Shown piece after piece: positions 48,138 to 56,158 of a stretch of DNA of 64,000 bases. How positions within the stretch are numbered: position 1 is the first letter of the stretch; every line of letters starts with the position of its first letter. Made by a program: the position numbers and the translations under genes. Origin of the DNA: Filimonas sp. (GTDB lineage: Bacteria > Bacteroidota > Bacteroidia > Chitinophagales > Chitinophagaceae); the NCBI GenBank assembly GCA_017306865.1, contig JAFKHH010000012.1:698369-762368 (forward strand), given 5' to 3'. The notes below the pieces were generated by a model. That model was not told the DNA's origin, searched no databases, and worked only from the letters and a program-made list of their open reading frames with translations.

Positions 48138-48584
48138 ATGAGAGGAGTAAACAGAGTAATGCTTATTGGTAACCTGGGGAAAGAACCGGATGTACAGTAC
48201 CTGGAAGGAAATATAGCAGTGGCTAAGTTTCCATTAGCAACTACCGAAACCTACAAGGACAGGATGGGGAAACTCATTTCTCAAACTGAATGGCACACCG
48301 TTGTTTTATGGCGTGGCCTTGCAGAACTGGCTCAGAAATATCTCCACAAAGGAAGCCTGATCTATGTAGAAGGGCGCTTACGTACCCGCAGTTGGGAAGA
48401 TAAAGAAGGAAATAAAAAGTTTGCAACCGAAATAGTTGGCGACAACCTGATTATGCTGGATAAGCGCGGTGATGGCCACGGCAATTACGGCGGCTCATCC
48501 GGCACCGACTCTATGGAAGGTTTTTCCAGTGAGGATGTACCTCCTCCACCTATCGGTGACGGATCGGAAGGATTACCATTTTAA
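48138..48584 (+). CDS. ssb: single-stranded DNA-binding protein
   Basis: The 148-residue protein has the OB fold (about 1-108, VNRVMLIGNLGKEPDVQY, TEWHTVVLWRGLAELAQKYL, LIYVEGRLRTRSWED) and a short Gly/Pro-rich tail. The tail ends SEGLPF, so the usual acidic tip DDxPF is weaker than in model species. It protects single-stranded DNA and recruits repair proteins. It follows mutY after 105 nt. Confidence 0.96.
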   Translation: MRGVNRVMLIGNLGKEPDVQYLEGNIAVAKFPLATTETYKDRMGKLISQTEWHTVVLWRGLAELAQKYLHKGSLIYVEGRLRTRSWEDKEGNKKFATEIVGDNLIMLDKRGDGHGNYGGSSGTDSMEGFSSEDVPPPPIGDGSEGLPF

Positions 48585-48615
48585 TTTATGACCGAATAAA
48601 TATATTTGTATAATC

Positions 48616-48638
48616 ATGGGGCCTCTAGCGGGCCCCAT
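48616..48638. terminator. GC-rich hairpin between ssb and gldE
   Basis: ATGGGGCC pairs with GGCCCCAT around a 7-nt loop, with no T run after it. It may be an attenuator or an RNA processing site between ssb and gldE. Confidence 0.5.
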
Positions 48639-48663
48639 ACATTATTAACCAAAAAACTTCAAT

Positions 48664-49974
48664 TTGCAACCTCTGTCGGTTATTGCGAATAGCTTAGCTC
48701 ACCTGGCTGTAATAAATACGCAGGCTACTACTATTCTAATCATATTCCTGGTTGTTTTGTTAGGGCTTTCATTTGCGGTTTCCGGTGCGAAAGTGGCTTT
48801 TTTCTCTCTTACACATAAAGACATAAACCTGCTTAAAACCAAGCAGCAGCATTCCTATAAGCGTATTATAGACCTGCTGGAGCATCCTAAGTTGTTGCTG
48901 GCATGCCTGCTGATCGCAAATTGCTTTGCCAATATTGCCATTATTATTGTTTCCAATATACTGGTGGATAACATTATGCAGTTTAAAGCCATGTCGCCAT
49001 CCTGGCTAATGGTCTTTATTATCAAAATCGTAGCTATTTCTTTTATCCTGTTGCTCTTTGGCGAGGTAATGCCGAAGGTAATGGCAACACAAAACAATAT
49101 CCGCTTTGCAAAGGATGTGGGTCTCATTGCAGAACTGGTAAGTGCTGCATTTGGCGGCTTGGGTAAATGGCTTGTTGCCACCAGCGATGTCATAGAAAAA
49201 AAGCTTGCCCGTAAGCGTAACAGCAACTATGCGTTGGAAGAACTGGATAACACAGCCTCAGAAGAAGAAAAAAATATTTTACAGGGCATAGTAGAGTTTG
49301 GCAACATTACCGTACGCCAGATCATGCGCACCCGTATGGATGTGAACGGTATAGAATACAACAGCTCTTTTGATGCATTGATAGCACGTGTGGAAGAGCT
49401 GCATTACAGCCGCTTGCCGGTGTATAAAGAAGATTTGGATGAAGTAGTAGGCATATTGCACACCAAAGACCTGCTGTCGCATATAGAGGAGCCTGCAGAT
49501 TATGATTGGCACGGACTTATGCGCTCCCCATATTTTGTGCATGAGCAAAAACTGATTGAGGACCTGCTGAAAGAATTTCAGTCCAAGCATATTCACTTCG
49601 CAATAGTTGTAGACGAGTTTGGCGGTACAAGTGGTATAGTAACGCTGGAAGATATAATGGAAGAGATCATTGGCGATATCAAAGACGAGTTTGATGATGA
49701 GGACAGCGGAAATAAAAAGCTGGATGATAACAACTATATCTTCGAAGGCAAGACAATGATCATGGACGTATGTAAGGCAATGAACCTGCCGCTGGATACG
49801 TTTGAAAATGTAAAAGGCGATAGCGATTCACTGGCCGGGCTGGTGCTGGAGCTGGCAGGAGAGATACCGCAGCAGAACCAGGTAATAGCCGGTGATGACT
49901 TTGACTTTACAGTGTTGGAAGTACTGAAAAACAGGATCCAGAAAATAAAGGTGACAATAAAACCTAAGGCATAA
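48664..49974 (+). CDS. gldE: gliding-associated CBS/CorC-type membrane protein GldE
   Basis: The 436-residue protein has a DUF21-type membrane domain with three or four helices (about 20-130), a pair of CBS domains (about 205-330, RQIMRTRMDVNGIEYN, VVGILHTKDLL, VDEFGGTSGIVTLEDIMEEI), and a CorC_HlyC C-terminal domain. GldE supports GldD in gliding of Flavobacterium, and the family includes Mg/Co transport-related proteins. The frame opens with a TTG at 48664 and has no early ATG, so the start is uncertain. gldD follows after 20 nt. Confidence 0.88.
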   Translation: MQPLSVIANSLAHLAVINTQATTILIIFLVVLLGLSFAVSGAKVAFFSLTHKDINLLKTKQQHSYKRIIDLLEHPKLLLACLLIANCFANIAIIIVSNILVDNIMQFKAMSPSWLMVFIIKIVAISFILLLFGEVMPKVMATQNNIRFAKDVGLIAELVSAAFGGLGKWLVATSDVIEKKLARKRNSNYALEELDNTASEEEKNILQGIVEFGNITVRQIMRTRMDVNGIEYNSSFDALIARVEELHYSRLPVYKEDLDEVVGILHTKDLLSHIEEPADYDWHGLMRSPYFVHEQKLIEDLLKEFQSKHIHFAIVVDEFGGTSGIVTLEDIMEEIIGDIKDEFDDEDSGNKKLDDNNYIFEGKTMIMDVCKAMNLPLDTFENVKGDSDSLAGLVLELAGEIPQQNQVIAGDDFDFTVLEVLKNRIQKIKVTIKPKA

Positions 49975-49994
49975 AAGCATTTATTTGCAGCAAG

Positions 49995-50594
49995 ATGATG
50001 ATTAAGCGATTAGCGATAGTAAGTGTAATAGTGGGTTTTATAATGGCATGCATTAGTTGTAACAGTCCATTTACGCCAAAGCCGCGTGGCTATTTCCAGG
50101 TAAAATTTCCGGAAAGAAAATACCAGCTTTTTGATGAGCCGGGTTATCCTTACTCTTTCGAATATCCTGTATATGCAAAAGTGGTAAAAGACTCTACCTT
50201 TTTTGGTGAGGCTACAGAGAATCCCTGGTGGATAAATGTAGAGTTTCCCCAGTTTGACAGCAAGATCTATCTCAGTTATAAAATTATTGGTGGACAATAC
50301 AAACTGGAAAGACTCGTTAACGATGCTTTCAATATGACTAATAAACATTCGGTAAAGGCTAATGCAATAGAAGACTCATTGATGGTAACGCCGAATAATA
50401 TACGTGGCATGTATTTCCGCGTAGGTGGAGATGTAGCCACAGCCAACCAGTTCTTCCTTACTGATTCCACAAAACATTTCCTGCGCGGTGCACTTTATTT
50501 TGATGCAACGCCTAACCAGGACTCATTAAGTATTATAAATAATTTCCTGTCTGAAGACATGAAGCACATGATCAATTCCGTGAAGTGGAAATAA
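49995..50594 (+). CDS. gldD: gliding motility lipoprotein GldD
   Basis: The 199-residue lipoprotein has a signal ending ACISC and the GldD opening PFTPKPRGYFQVKFPERKYQ. NPWWINVEFPQFDSKIYLSY and the RGMYFRVGGDVATANQFFLT block are also typical. GldD is needed for gliding and T9SS function in Flavobacterium. It ends the mutY-ssb-gldE-gldD series. Confidence 0.93.
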   Translation: MMIKRLAIVSVIVGFIMACISCNSPFTPKPRGYFQVKFPERKYQLFDEPGYPYSFEYPVYAKVVKDSTFFGEATENPWWINVEFPQFDSKIYLSYKIIGGQYKLERLVNDAFNMTNKHSVKANAIEDSLMVTPNNIRGMYFRVGGDVATANQFFLTDSTKHFLRGALYFDATPNQDSLSIINNFLSEDMKHMINSVKWK

Positions 50595-50792
50595 CGTGAA
50601 TTGATAAATTGTTTAATTGTTTTATTGTTATTGTAGTGTTCTTATTTGAGAAGAACTGTTTGGGTTTAATGAGCTTTAACTAATCATCACAAGATTATTT
50701 TATGAGTTAGAATTTTAGTCGGAATTCGTTGGCTAAAGCAATATTCTTTCTGAAATAAAATAAAATTCGGTGATCGTTTGAAAGGTGTAACT

Positions 50793-51266
50793 ATGGACGC
50801 ATGTTTTGATATAATGTTGCCTTTCTCAGTTGATCTTGCAAGTTTAGGTTTTGAGATTCCTGTTTTTGGAGGCGATGAAGAATTATCTTTAAAAAAAGAA
50901 GGACGGAGAAAATTTGGGGACAACTTTGATCTGCGTGTTTTTGAAGGAGCGGAATTAGTAAATCGCTACAAAAGGGTTTTACCTATGGAGTATCAAAATA
51001 TAAGATGGATGACTATTGGCGAGGTAGGCCCTGGTGGATTTGACAATTTTTATTTTTCAGGAAAAGGTATGGGAAGTCTTGGTGATCCTAATTCTCCGAT
51101 TAGCATGTTGAATACAATACTGAAAGATATACCAACATGGGTGGTTACCCTCAGCCATCAATGCGATGGCTTTGACTATGTTGCAAAAGGTAATATTAAT
51201 GATGTTGAACAATGTATCATTGATTACTATAACCGTAGTAACCACGGGTTCTTAATTTACCAGTAA
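50793..51266 (+). CDS. unrecognised small cytoplasmic protein
   Basis: I do not recognise this 157-residue protein. I choose the ATG at 50793, which follows AAAGGTG, over a TTG five codons upstream. There is no signal peptide or helix. The sequence has an acidic-aromatic composition with GFEIPVFGGDEELSLKKEG and VGPGGFDNFYFSGKG, and ends HGFLIYQ. It reads like an immunity- or SMI1-type small protein in style but lacks any signature, so I make no functional call. It is isolated between gldD and the convergent thioredoxin-TPR gene, with 11 nt to the latter's stop. Confidence 0.6.
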   Translation: MDACFDIMLPFSVDLASLGFEIPVFGGDEELSLKKEGRRKFGDNFDLRVFEGAELVNRYKRVLPMEYQNIRWMTIGEVGPGGFDNFYFSGKGMGSLGDPNSPISMLNTILKDIPTWVVTLSHQCDGFDYVAKGNINDVEQCIIDYYNRSNHGFLIYQ

Positions 51267-51277
51267 ATGATTTTTGA

Positions 51278-52636
51278 TTAATCTATCGCTGTTACAATTT
51301 CATCTGCTTTCATTTTCTTTACTACTTTTTTATAAGTAGTGGGCAATTCGGGTTGTTTTGCTGCAAGGGCCGCAGCCTTTTCTTCCCATACAATAGCTTC
51401 TTTTTTACTCCCCGTTTTGTACAGCAGTCTTGCATAAGTATCCATCAACGCCGGTGTGAAATTGTTTATCTCAATGGCACGTTTGGCATAGTCAAGCGCT
51501 TTGTTCAGATAGTAATCGTCTTCGCGTGTGCAATAGATCTGCCATGCAATGTCGTTAAGCCGCACAGAATAATAGATGGTCGTAGCGCCACCCCTTACTG
51601 TTGTCAGAACTCTTACACTGTCTTTTGAATAAGCAATCGTATCAGCCTTCCGGGTAGCAGTAAGTGTTGCGGCAATCATTAATGAATCGCGTCTGTGAAT
51701 ACTATCCACTGTTACTGTCATTAGATACTGGTCTGCATAAGAACGCCCGGTGTTTACAAAATTGGCAGTGTCTTTAACACCCTTGTAATAAAGCAATACA
51801 TCTTCCATGTATATCTCTTGGCCACGCCTTGGGTTGCTATTGCTACGCATACGGCCTGTGGCAAGTGCGCGTGCGTATGGCAGGTCTTTATTCCGTATAG
51901 CTTTGCCCATAGACCGGGAGCTTATCCTGCTGTTGATCAGGCCTCTTTCACCCTGTGGCATTCTATACCATGCCTCTTTAAATAAGTCATCATCCTTGTG
52001 TATGATGAAGAGGGCAGCGGAACCGATGTAAGGATATTGTTTGAGCACAAACTGGATAAAACTAAAAGAACGCAATGAATCTTTCGGTACAATCCGGGTA
52101 AGCCTGTCTAGCAGTGAGTCAGAAGATAAACCTGTTACGCTTCTTCTTTGTATGATCTTATACAACAACTGGTGATTGGTTGTATCATTGTTATATTCTT
52201 TCAGGAGTGTTTCGTACGCCTCATCCTTAGCGTTTTTCTTGGCAGCATTAATAAGGTTTGTATATGTTTCTGGCAAGGTAGTAGAGCCCGCATACACCTT
52301 TAACAGGTTTCCCGCTGGCGAAAAGATAAGGGTGCCATAATTAAAGAGCAGGCTATGTGTTTCCATAATCAGGCTCCATTCTGGTGAAGCTACATCTATC
52401 TTTATTGGCAAACAGTTTTCCTGTATATATTTAGAAAGGTTCTTGTCCTTCAGCGCAATTTCTGCTACTGTATTACAGCGATCACAGTCTGTAGCAGGAA
52501 CCTGTACAAACAATAACTTATTCGTTTGTTTCGCGTCCTGTTGTGCAGAAAGGAAATCCTGTTTTTTAAAATACGATTGCCCAAAAATGGTAAACGGCAG
52601 AAGCGCTATTGCAAACAAGAAGGCTTTGGTGTACAT
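51278..52636 (-). CDS. exported thioredoxin-like protein with TPR-type tail
   Basis: The 452-residue protein has a signal peptide (ends FTIFGQ). Residues about 25-130 form a thioredoxin-like domain whose active site reads TDCDRC, a CxxC. The middle is helical and unassigned. The last 90 residues (YYLNKALDYAKRAIEINNFT to TGSKKEAIVWEEKAAALAAK) form two TPR-like repeats. It probably has a periplasmic redox or chaperone role. It is monocistronic. Confidence 0.78.
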   Translation of the reverse strand: MYTKAFLFAIALLPFTIFGQSYFKKQDFLSAQQDAKQTNKLLFVQVPATDCDRCNTVAEIALKDKNLSKYIQENCLPIKIDVASPEWSLIMETHSLLFNYGTLIFSPAGNLLKVYAGSTTLPETYTNLINAAKKNAKDEAYETLLKEYNNDTTNHQLLYKIIQRRSVTGLSSDSLLDRLTRIVPKDSLRSFSFIQFVLKQYPYIGSAALFIIHKDDDLFKEAWYRMPQGERGLINSRISSRSMGKAIRNKDLPYARALATGRMRSNSNPRRGQEIYMEDVLLYYKGVKDTANFVNTGRSYADQYLMTVTVDSIHRRDSLMIAATLTATRKADTIAYSKDSVRVLTTVRGGATTIYYSVRLNDIAWQIYCTREDDYYLNKALDYAKRAIEINNFTPALMDTYARLLYKTGSKKEAIVWEEKAAALAAKQPELPTTYKKVVKKMKADEIVTAID

Positions 52637-52715
52637 GTGTATGATTGCTTATGGGTTGATTGAGCGTAATGATATAAATATACTGCTTATTTAAAATGAG
52701 AATGTATTAAATGAC

Positions 52716-52746
52716 AAAGGCCCGCTTTTAAAAAAAGCGGGCCTTT
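52716..52746. terminator. hairpin after the isocitrate dehydrogenase gene
   Basis: AAAGGCCCGCTTT pairs with AAAGCGGGCCTTT around 5 nt. It lies 33 nt after the isocitrate dehydrogenase stop (minus strand), upstream of the divergently placed thioredoxin-like gene's start. Confidence 0.8.
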
Positions 52747-52778
52747 TATAACATAGTATTTAGTAACGCGTACTTTTC

Positions 52779-54233
52779 TTATTGTCCTTGTGCAAGGCTG
52801 TAAGCCTTCTTATCGCCCCAGGCATTCAATAACTCAGCAGAGCAAACTTTAAACTCTTTAGAGATACGTTTATACAACTCCATAATATCCGTTTGCGTAA
52901 CGGCCACATCACCCACACTTTCAAAACGCGCGCAGTATAAGTCTACCAGGTTGGTAAAGATGGAACCCTTAGGCCATACCTGCGTACCACGGTTGCTGAT
53001 CGTAACCAGTTTAAACAGGTCGCCAACCTGCTGTAGCGCTTTTTCTGCTACTGCATTTGGCTGCTCTATACTTTCAATAAACAAGTCTACACCTACGATC
53101 TTTTCGTCAGCGGCGTCTTTGCTGTAGATCATAGGGTTCTTGTCCAGTTTGAAGACAGTCTGTGTGATTGGTTTATTTGGCAACAATGGTTTAGGCGCAT
53201 TCTTAGGCTCTTTACCAAAGTTGTTGATGATAGCGGTAGAAAATTCTGTTGTATTCAAAGATTTTGTAGCTCTGTCACCAAAATCACCTGTGTGTACGCC
53301 TTGCTCTAAAGTGTACAGTAAAGCGTTTTCTATCATAGCCGCACTTTCCATAAGGCCAAGGTGACGCAGCATTGCAATACCGCTCAGCAATAACGCTGTA
53401 GGGTTGGCAATGTTTTTACCTGCAATGTCAGGAGCTGTGCCATGCACCGCTTCGAAAATACAGATATGATCGCCGATGTTAGCTGATGGGGCAAAACCCA
53501 GGCCACCAACCAAGCCTGCGCACAGATCAGAAACGATGTCACCTTGCAGGTTAGTCAGTACAACTACATCGAACAGGTCCGGACGGGTAACCAGCTTCAT
53601 GCACAAGTCATCTACAATAATGTCGTCTGCTTTCAGCTCAGGATAATCTTTAGCTACTTCGTAGAAACATTCAAGGAACAAACCATCAGTCTGTTTCATA
53701 ATGTTTGCCTTGTGCCCGCAACTGATACGCTTAGCGCCGTTTTTACGCGCCATTTCAAAAGCGTATTTAATCACCTGCATACTACCCGGACGGGTGATGA
53801 AACGGCGGCTTAAAGCCACATCATGCGTAAGCATGTGCTCAATGCCACCATAAGTATCTTCAATGTTCTCACGAACAACAGTAATATCAATAGGAATACC
53901 TGCTTTACTAAATACAGTGTCTACCCCGTGCAGTGTCTGAAATACACGTTTGTTTGCGTATGTGTTCCATGTTTTACGTGCAGTAACGTTTACGCTTTTT
54001 ACGCCTTTACCTTTAGGCGTTTCCATCGGGCCTTTAAAAAGAATACCCAGGTTTTCGATCGTTTGCTGCGCTTCAGGCGTCATACCGTTACTGTAGCCTT
54101 TGTCAAATACCCATTTGCCCATTTCTACCACTTCATATTGAAGTGGAACCTTAGCCGAATCAAAAATTGAAAGAACCGCATCCATTATTTCCGGTCCAAT
54201 GCCATCGCCTTTTGCTACAGCAACCTTTGTCAT
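52779..54233 (-). CDS. icd: NADP-dependent isocitrate dehydrogenase
   Basis: The start is the ATG at 54233 (MTKVAVAKGDGIGPEIMDAV); a longer frame adds 15 unlikely residues. The 484-residue product is longer than E. coli Icd (416) and matches the longer bacterial group with an extra C-terminal domain. Substrate and metal residues lie in VVRENIEDTYGGIEHM, CGHKANIMKQTDG and DIVSDLCAGLVGGLG, and the nucleotide loop is HGTAPDIAGKNIANP. It oxidises isocitrate to 2-oxoglutarate in the citric acid cycle. A -7 box TACCTTTG (minus) lies at 54276-54283. Confidence 0.95.
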   Translation of the reverse strand: MTKVAVAKGDGIGPEIMDAVLSIFDSAKVPLQYEVVEMGKWVFDKGYSNGMTPEAQQTIENLGILFKGPMETPKGKGVKSVNVTARKTWNTYANKRVFQTLHGVDTVFSKAGIPIDITVVRENIEDTYGGIEHMLTHDVALSRRFITRPGSMQVIKYAFEMARKNGAKRISCGHKANIMKQTDGLFLECFYEVAKDYPELKADDIIVDDLCMKLVTRPDLFDVVVLTNLQGDIVSDLCAGLVGGLGFAPSANIGDHICIFEAVHGTAPDIAGKNIANPTALLLSGIAMLRHLGLMESAAMIENALLYTLEQGVHTGDFGDRATKSLNTTEFSTAIINNFGKEPKNAPKPLLPNKPITQTVFKLDKNPMIYSKDAADEKIVGVDLFIESIEQPNAVAEKALQQVGDLFKLVTISNRGTQVWPKGSIFTNLVDLYCARFESVGDVAVTQTDIMELYKRISKEFKVCSAELLNAWGDKKAYSLAQGQ

Positions 54234-54275
54234 GATCTGAAGTTTTAGAAGTAAAAAATGATTTGAAAAGCGCTG

Positions 54276-54283
54276 CAAAGGTA
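54276..54283 (-). promoter_or_regulatory. -7 box before icd
   Basis: The minus strand reads TACCTTTG, a full match to TAnnTTTG, 42 nt before the ATG. Confidence 0.45.
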
Positions 54284-54500
54284 CGGGTACAACAGGAGTT
54301 TTCCTGTTAAATCAATGCGCTGAACTTTCATTTTATGCAAAAACATTTGAAAATCAGGGCATTTTAACGATTGTTTTAGGACTATGGATCAGTGCCGGAA
54401 TGTCAATGGTGTTTAAGGCATTTTATAAAACTTATTAAGTCGATTTTAGGTACAGTAAAATGCCAAATGCTTATTTTTACAAACAAGCAAGCATAATACC

Positions 54501-54887
54501 ATGGTATCAAAAATATCCGAAGGTGTAGAAATTAGCGTAGAAACTTTTTACCAGGCAGATTATAGCAACCCGGCTAACAATGAGTTCATGTTTGCTTATC
54601 GTATTACTATTGAAAATCACAATCTTTTTCCCGTAAAGCTATTGCGCAGGCAGTGGTATATTTTCGATAGCAATGGGCAAAATCGTGAGGTAGAAGGCGA
54701 GGGGGTAGTAGGTGTACAACCTGTTGTAGAACCGGGAAAACAGTTTCAATACGTAAGCGGCTGCAACTTGAAAACAGAAATGGGCCGTATGTATGGAACA
54801 TACCTGATGGAGAACCTGAACTCCCAGGCAAACTTTACTGTAAATATTCCTCCGTTTGAAATGATAGCGCCGTTTAAGAACAATTAA
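54501..54887 (+). CDS. apaG: ApaG-family protein
   Basis: The 128-residue protein is a single fibronectin-like beta domain with the ApaG pattern: VSVETFYQ-like start, FAYRITIENHNLFPVKLLRRQW, QNREVEGEGVVGVQPVVEPG, and FQYVSGCNLKTEMGRMYGTY. ApaG has been linked to Co2+ resistance and Mg2+ efflux; its mechanism is unclear. The genes on both sides run in other directions, so it is monocistronic. Confidence 0.95.
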   Translation: MVSKISEGVEISVETFYQADYSNPANNEFMFAYRITIENHNLFPVKLLRRQWYIFDSNGQNREVEGEGVVGVQPVVEPGKQFQYVSGCNLKTEMGRMYGTYLMENLNSQANFTVNIPPFEMIAPFKNN

Positions 54888-54900
54888 ATGGCTGCATAGA

Positions 54901-54947
54901 TATATGGTTAAATTGTTGGATACTCAATAAAACAATTTAACCATATA
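54901..54947. terminator. perfect 17-bp hairpin between apaG and gldB
   Basis: TATATGGTTAAATTGTT at 54901-54917 pairs with 54931-54947 around 13 nt, lying between convergent genes. It belongs to the CAATTTAACCAT family. Confidence 0.75.
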
Positions 54948-54965
54948 GCAATTAAACAACTTGTT

Positions 54966-55976
54966 TTATCTCGGCTTATACTTCGTCTCCTCAAATATCT
55001 GCTTTGCCGGCGTGGCCATTAACTGTGGCAGGGAAGTAATATTATTTTTATCCATCCATTTTTTTACGATCTGCCAGCCTATAAACATACCTATATTGCC
55101 AGGAGATGCTTCTCCCAGGGGTGTAGTTTTTGGGCCGTCATTTACATAGTCCCGGATCATTACGGGATCTGTTACATAGAGTAATTCATTTTGCGTAAAA
55201 TAGTTCCATATCAGCGCTTCGTGGTCATAGCAACCTTTTAACTGGTTGGCTGTATAACCAGTTTTAAGTGTGTCTGCCGTTTCCGGTAGCAACATGTCCA
55301 GTATATACATACGTTTCCCAAGCTCAACCATCTGTTCTATGAGGTTCTTGCCGGAGGTATTCAACGGGTACATATCATCAATAAGATTGCGCGTACAGTT
55401 TACAGGAATATAAGCAGGTTCAAACCTGCGTGACTGGTAATCCGGGTACACTTCGCGAATGAAATCTGCCTGGTATGCAGAAAAATTTTTGCCAAGATAC
55501 ATTTGCAGGCCAACAGCGAAACCGCTTCCGGTCAATACATTACCATAACCTTCTAACGGCCCTATAAACGTAACAATGTTGGATGGTGACTTGTAACCAG
55601 GGAAATAATATTGTACAAATTGCAGCGCACGTTTCATATCCTTTTCCGTCGTTTCCATAGACGCAAATTGCTTCTGTACAGAATCGTACACCGGCTTGTA
55701 ATCGCGGATGAACAGCTTTAGCTTAGGCAATATACTATCCTGCATTGGCGGCAGGGCTAATATATTGTACAGGTAATCGTTGATGAATAAAGGATATTGT
55801 TGTCGTAGCCTGTCAAGTGATGCTGCTACATTGTTTGTGTCTATGCTGAAGAAATCGCGATCAAACCGCTGTATAGATAATTTGACTTTTATTTTGGAGA
55901 CATCCGGTATCTTTCGTTTGCCCTTGCATGCAGCCAGTGAAGCGGCAGCCAGTAATACCACGAGTATTTTTTTCAT
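54966..55976 (-). CDS. gldB: gliding motility lipoprotein GldB
   Basis: I choose the ATG at 55976 (MKKILVVLLAAASLAAC, a lipoprotein signal). The 336-residue product has the GldB patterns IQRFDRDFFSIDTNN, LLYVTDPVMIRDYVNDGPKT and EASPGNIGMFIGWQIVKKWM. A conserved metallopeptidase-like half in this family (HEALIWNY region) is present without a clear HExxH. It is needed for gliding in Flavobacterium. It is divergent from nadE, the known gldB-nadE arrangement. Confidence 0.92.
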   Translation of the reverse strand: MKKILVVLLAAASLAACKGKRKIPDVSKIKVKLSIQRFDRDFFSIDTNNVAASLDRLRQQYPLFINDYLYNILALPPMQDSILPKLKLFIRDYKPVYDSVQKQFASMETTEKDMKRALQFVQYYFPGYKSPSNIVTFIGPLEGYGNVLTGSGFAVGLQMYLGKNFSAYQADFIREVYPDYQSRRFEPAYIPVNCTRNLIDDMYPLNTSGKNLIEQMVELGKRMYILDMLLPETADTLKTGYTANQLKGCYDHEALIWNYFTQNELLYVTDPVMIRDYVNDGPKTTPLGEASPGNIGMFIGWQIVKKWMDKNNITSLPQLMATPAKQIFEETKYKPR

Positions 55977-56100
55977 ACTGCGAATTAAAGGCAATCGGGG
56001 GAATTAATGAATTGTTACATTGTTAAATGGCGTTATAGTTGCCGGTTTGCCTGGTACACAGCTACTGGTAATTTCTATAGTTTTGCGTTTAATTGCTTAA

Positions 56101-56126
56101 GACTCACAACTGACCACTCACAACTT
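56101..56126. repeat. ACTCACAACTGACC-type repeat
   Basis: GACTCACAACTGACCACTCA is the inverse of the words GTGAGTGGTGAGTTGTCAGT at 21873-21898. Confidence 0.6.
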
Positions 56127-56146
56127 TCTGTTTGCCTGAAAAATTT

Positions 56147-56154
56147 TAAATTTG
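56147..56154 (+). promoter_or_regulatory. -7 box 4 nt before nadE
   Basis: TAAATTTG matches TAnnTTTG fully. ACTT follows and then the ATG at 56159, leaving no room for a ribosome binding site in the mRNA. Confidence 0.5.
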
Positions 56155-56158
56155 ACTT

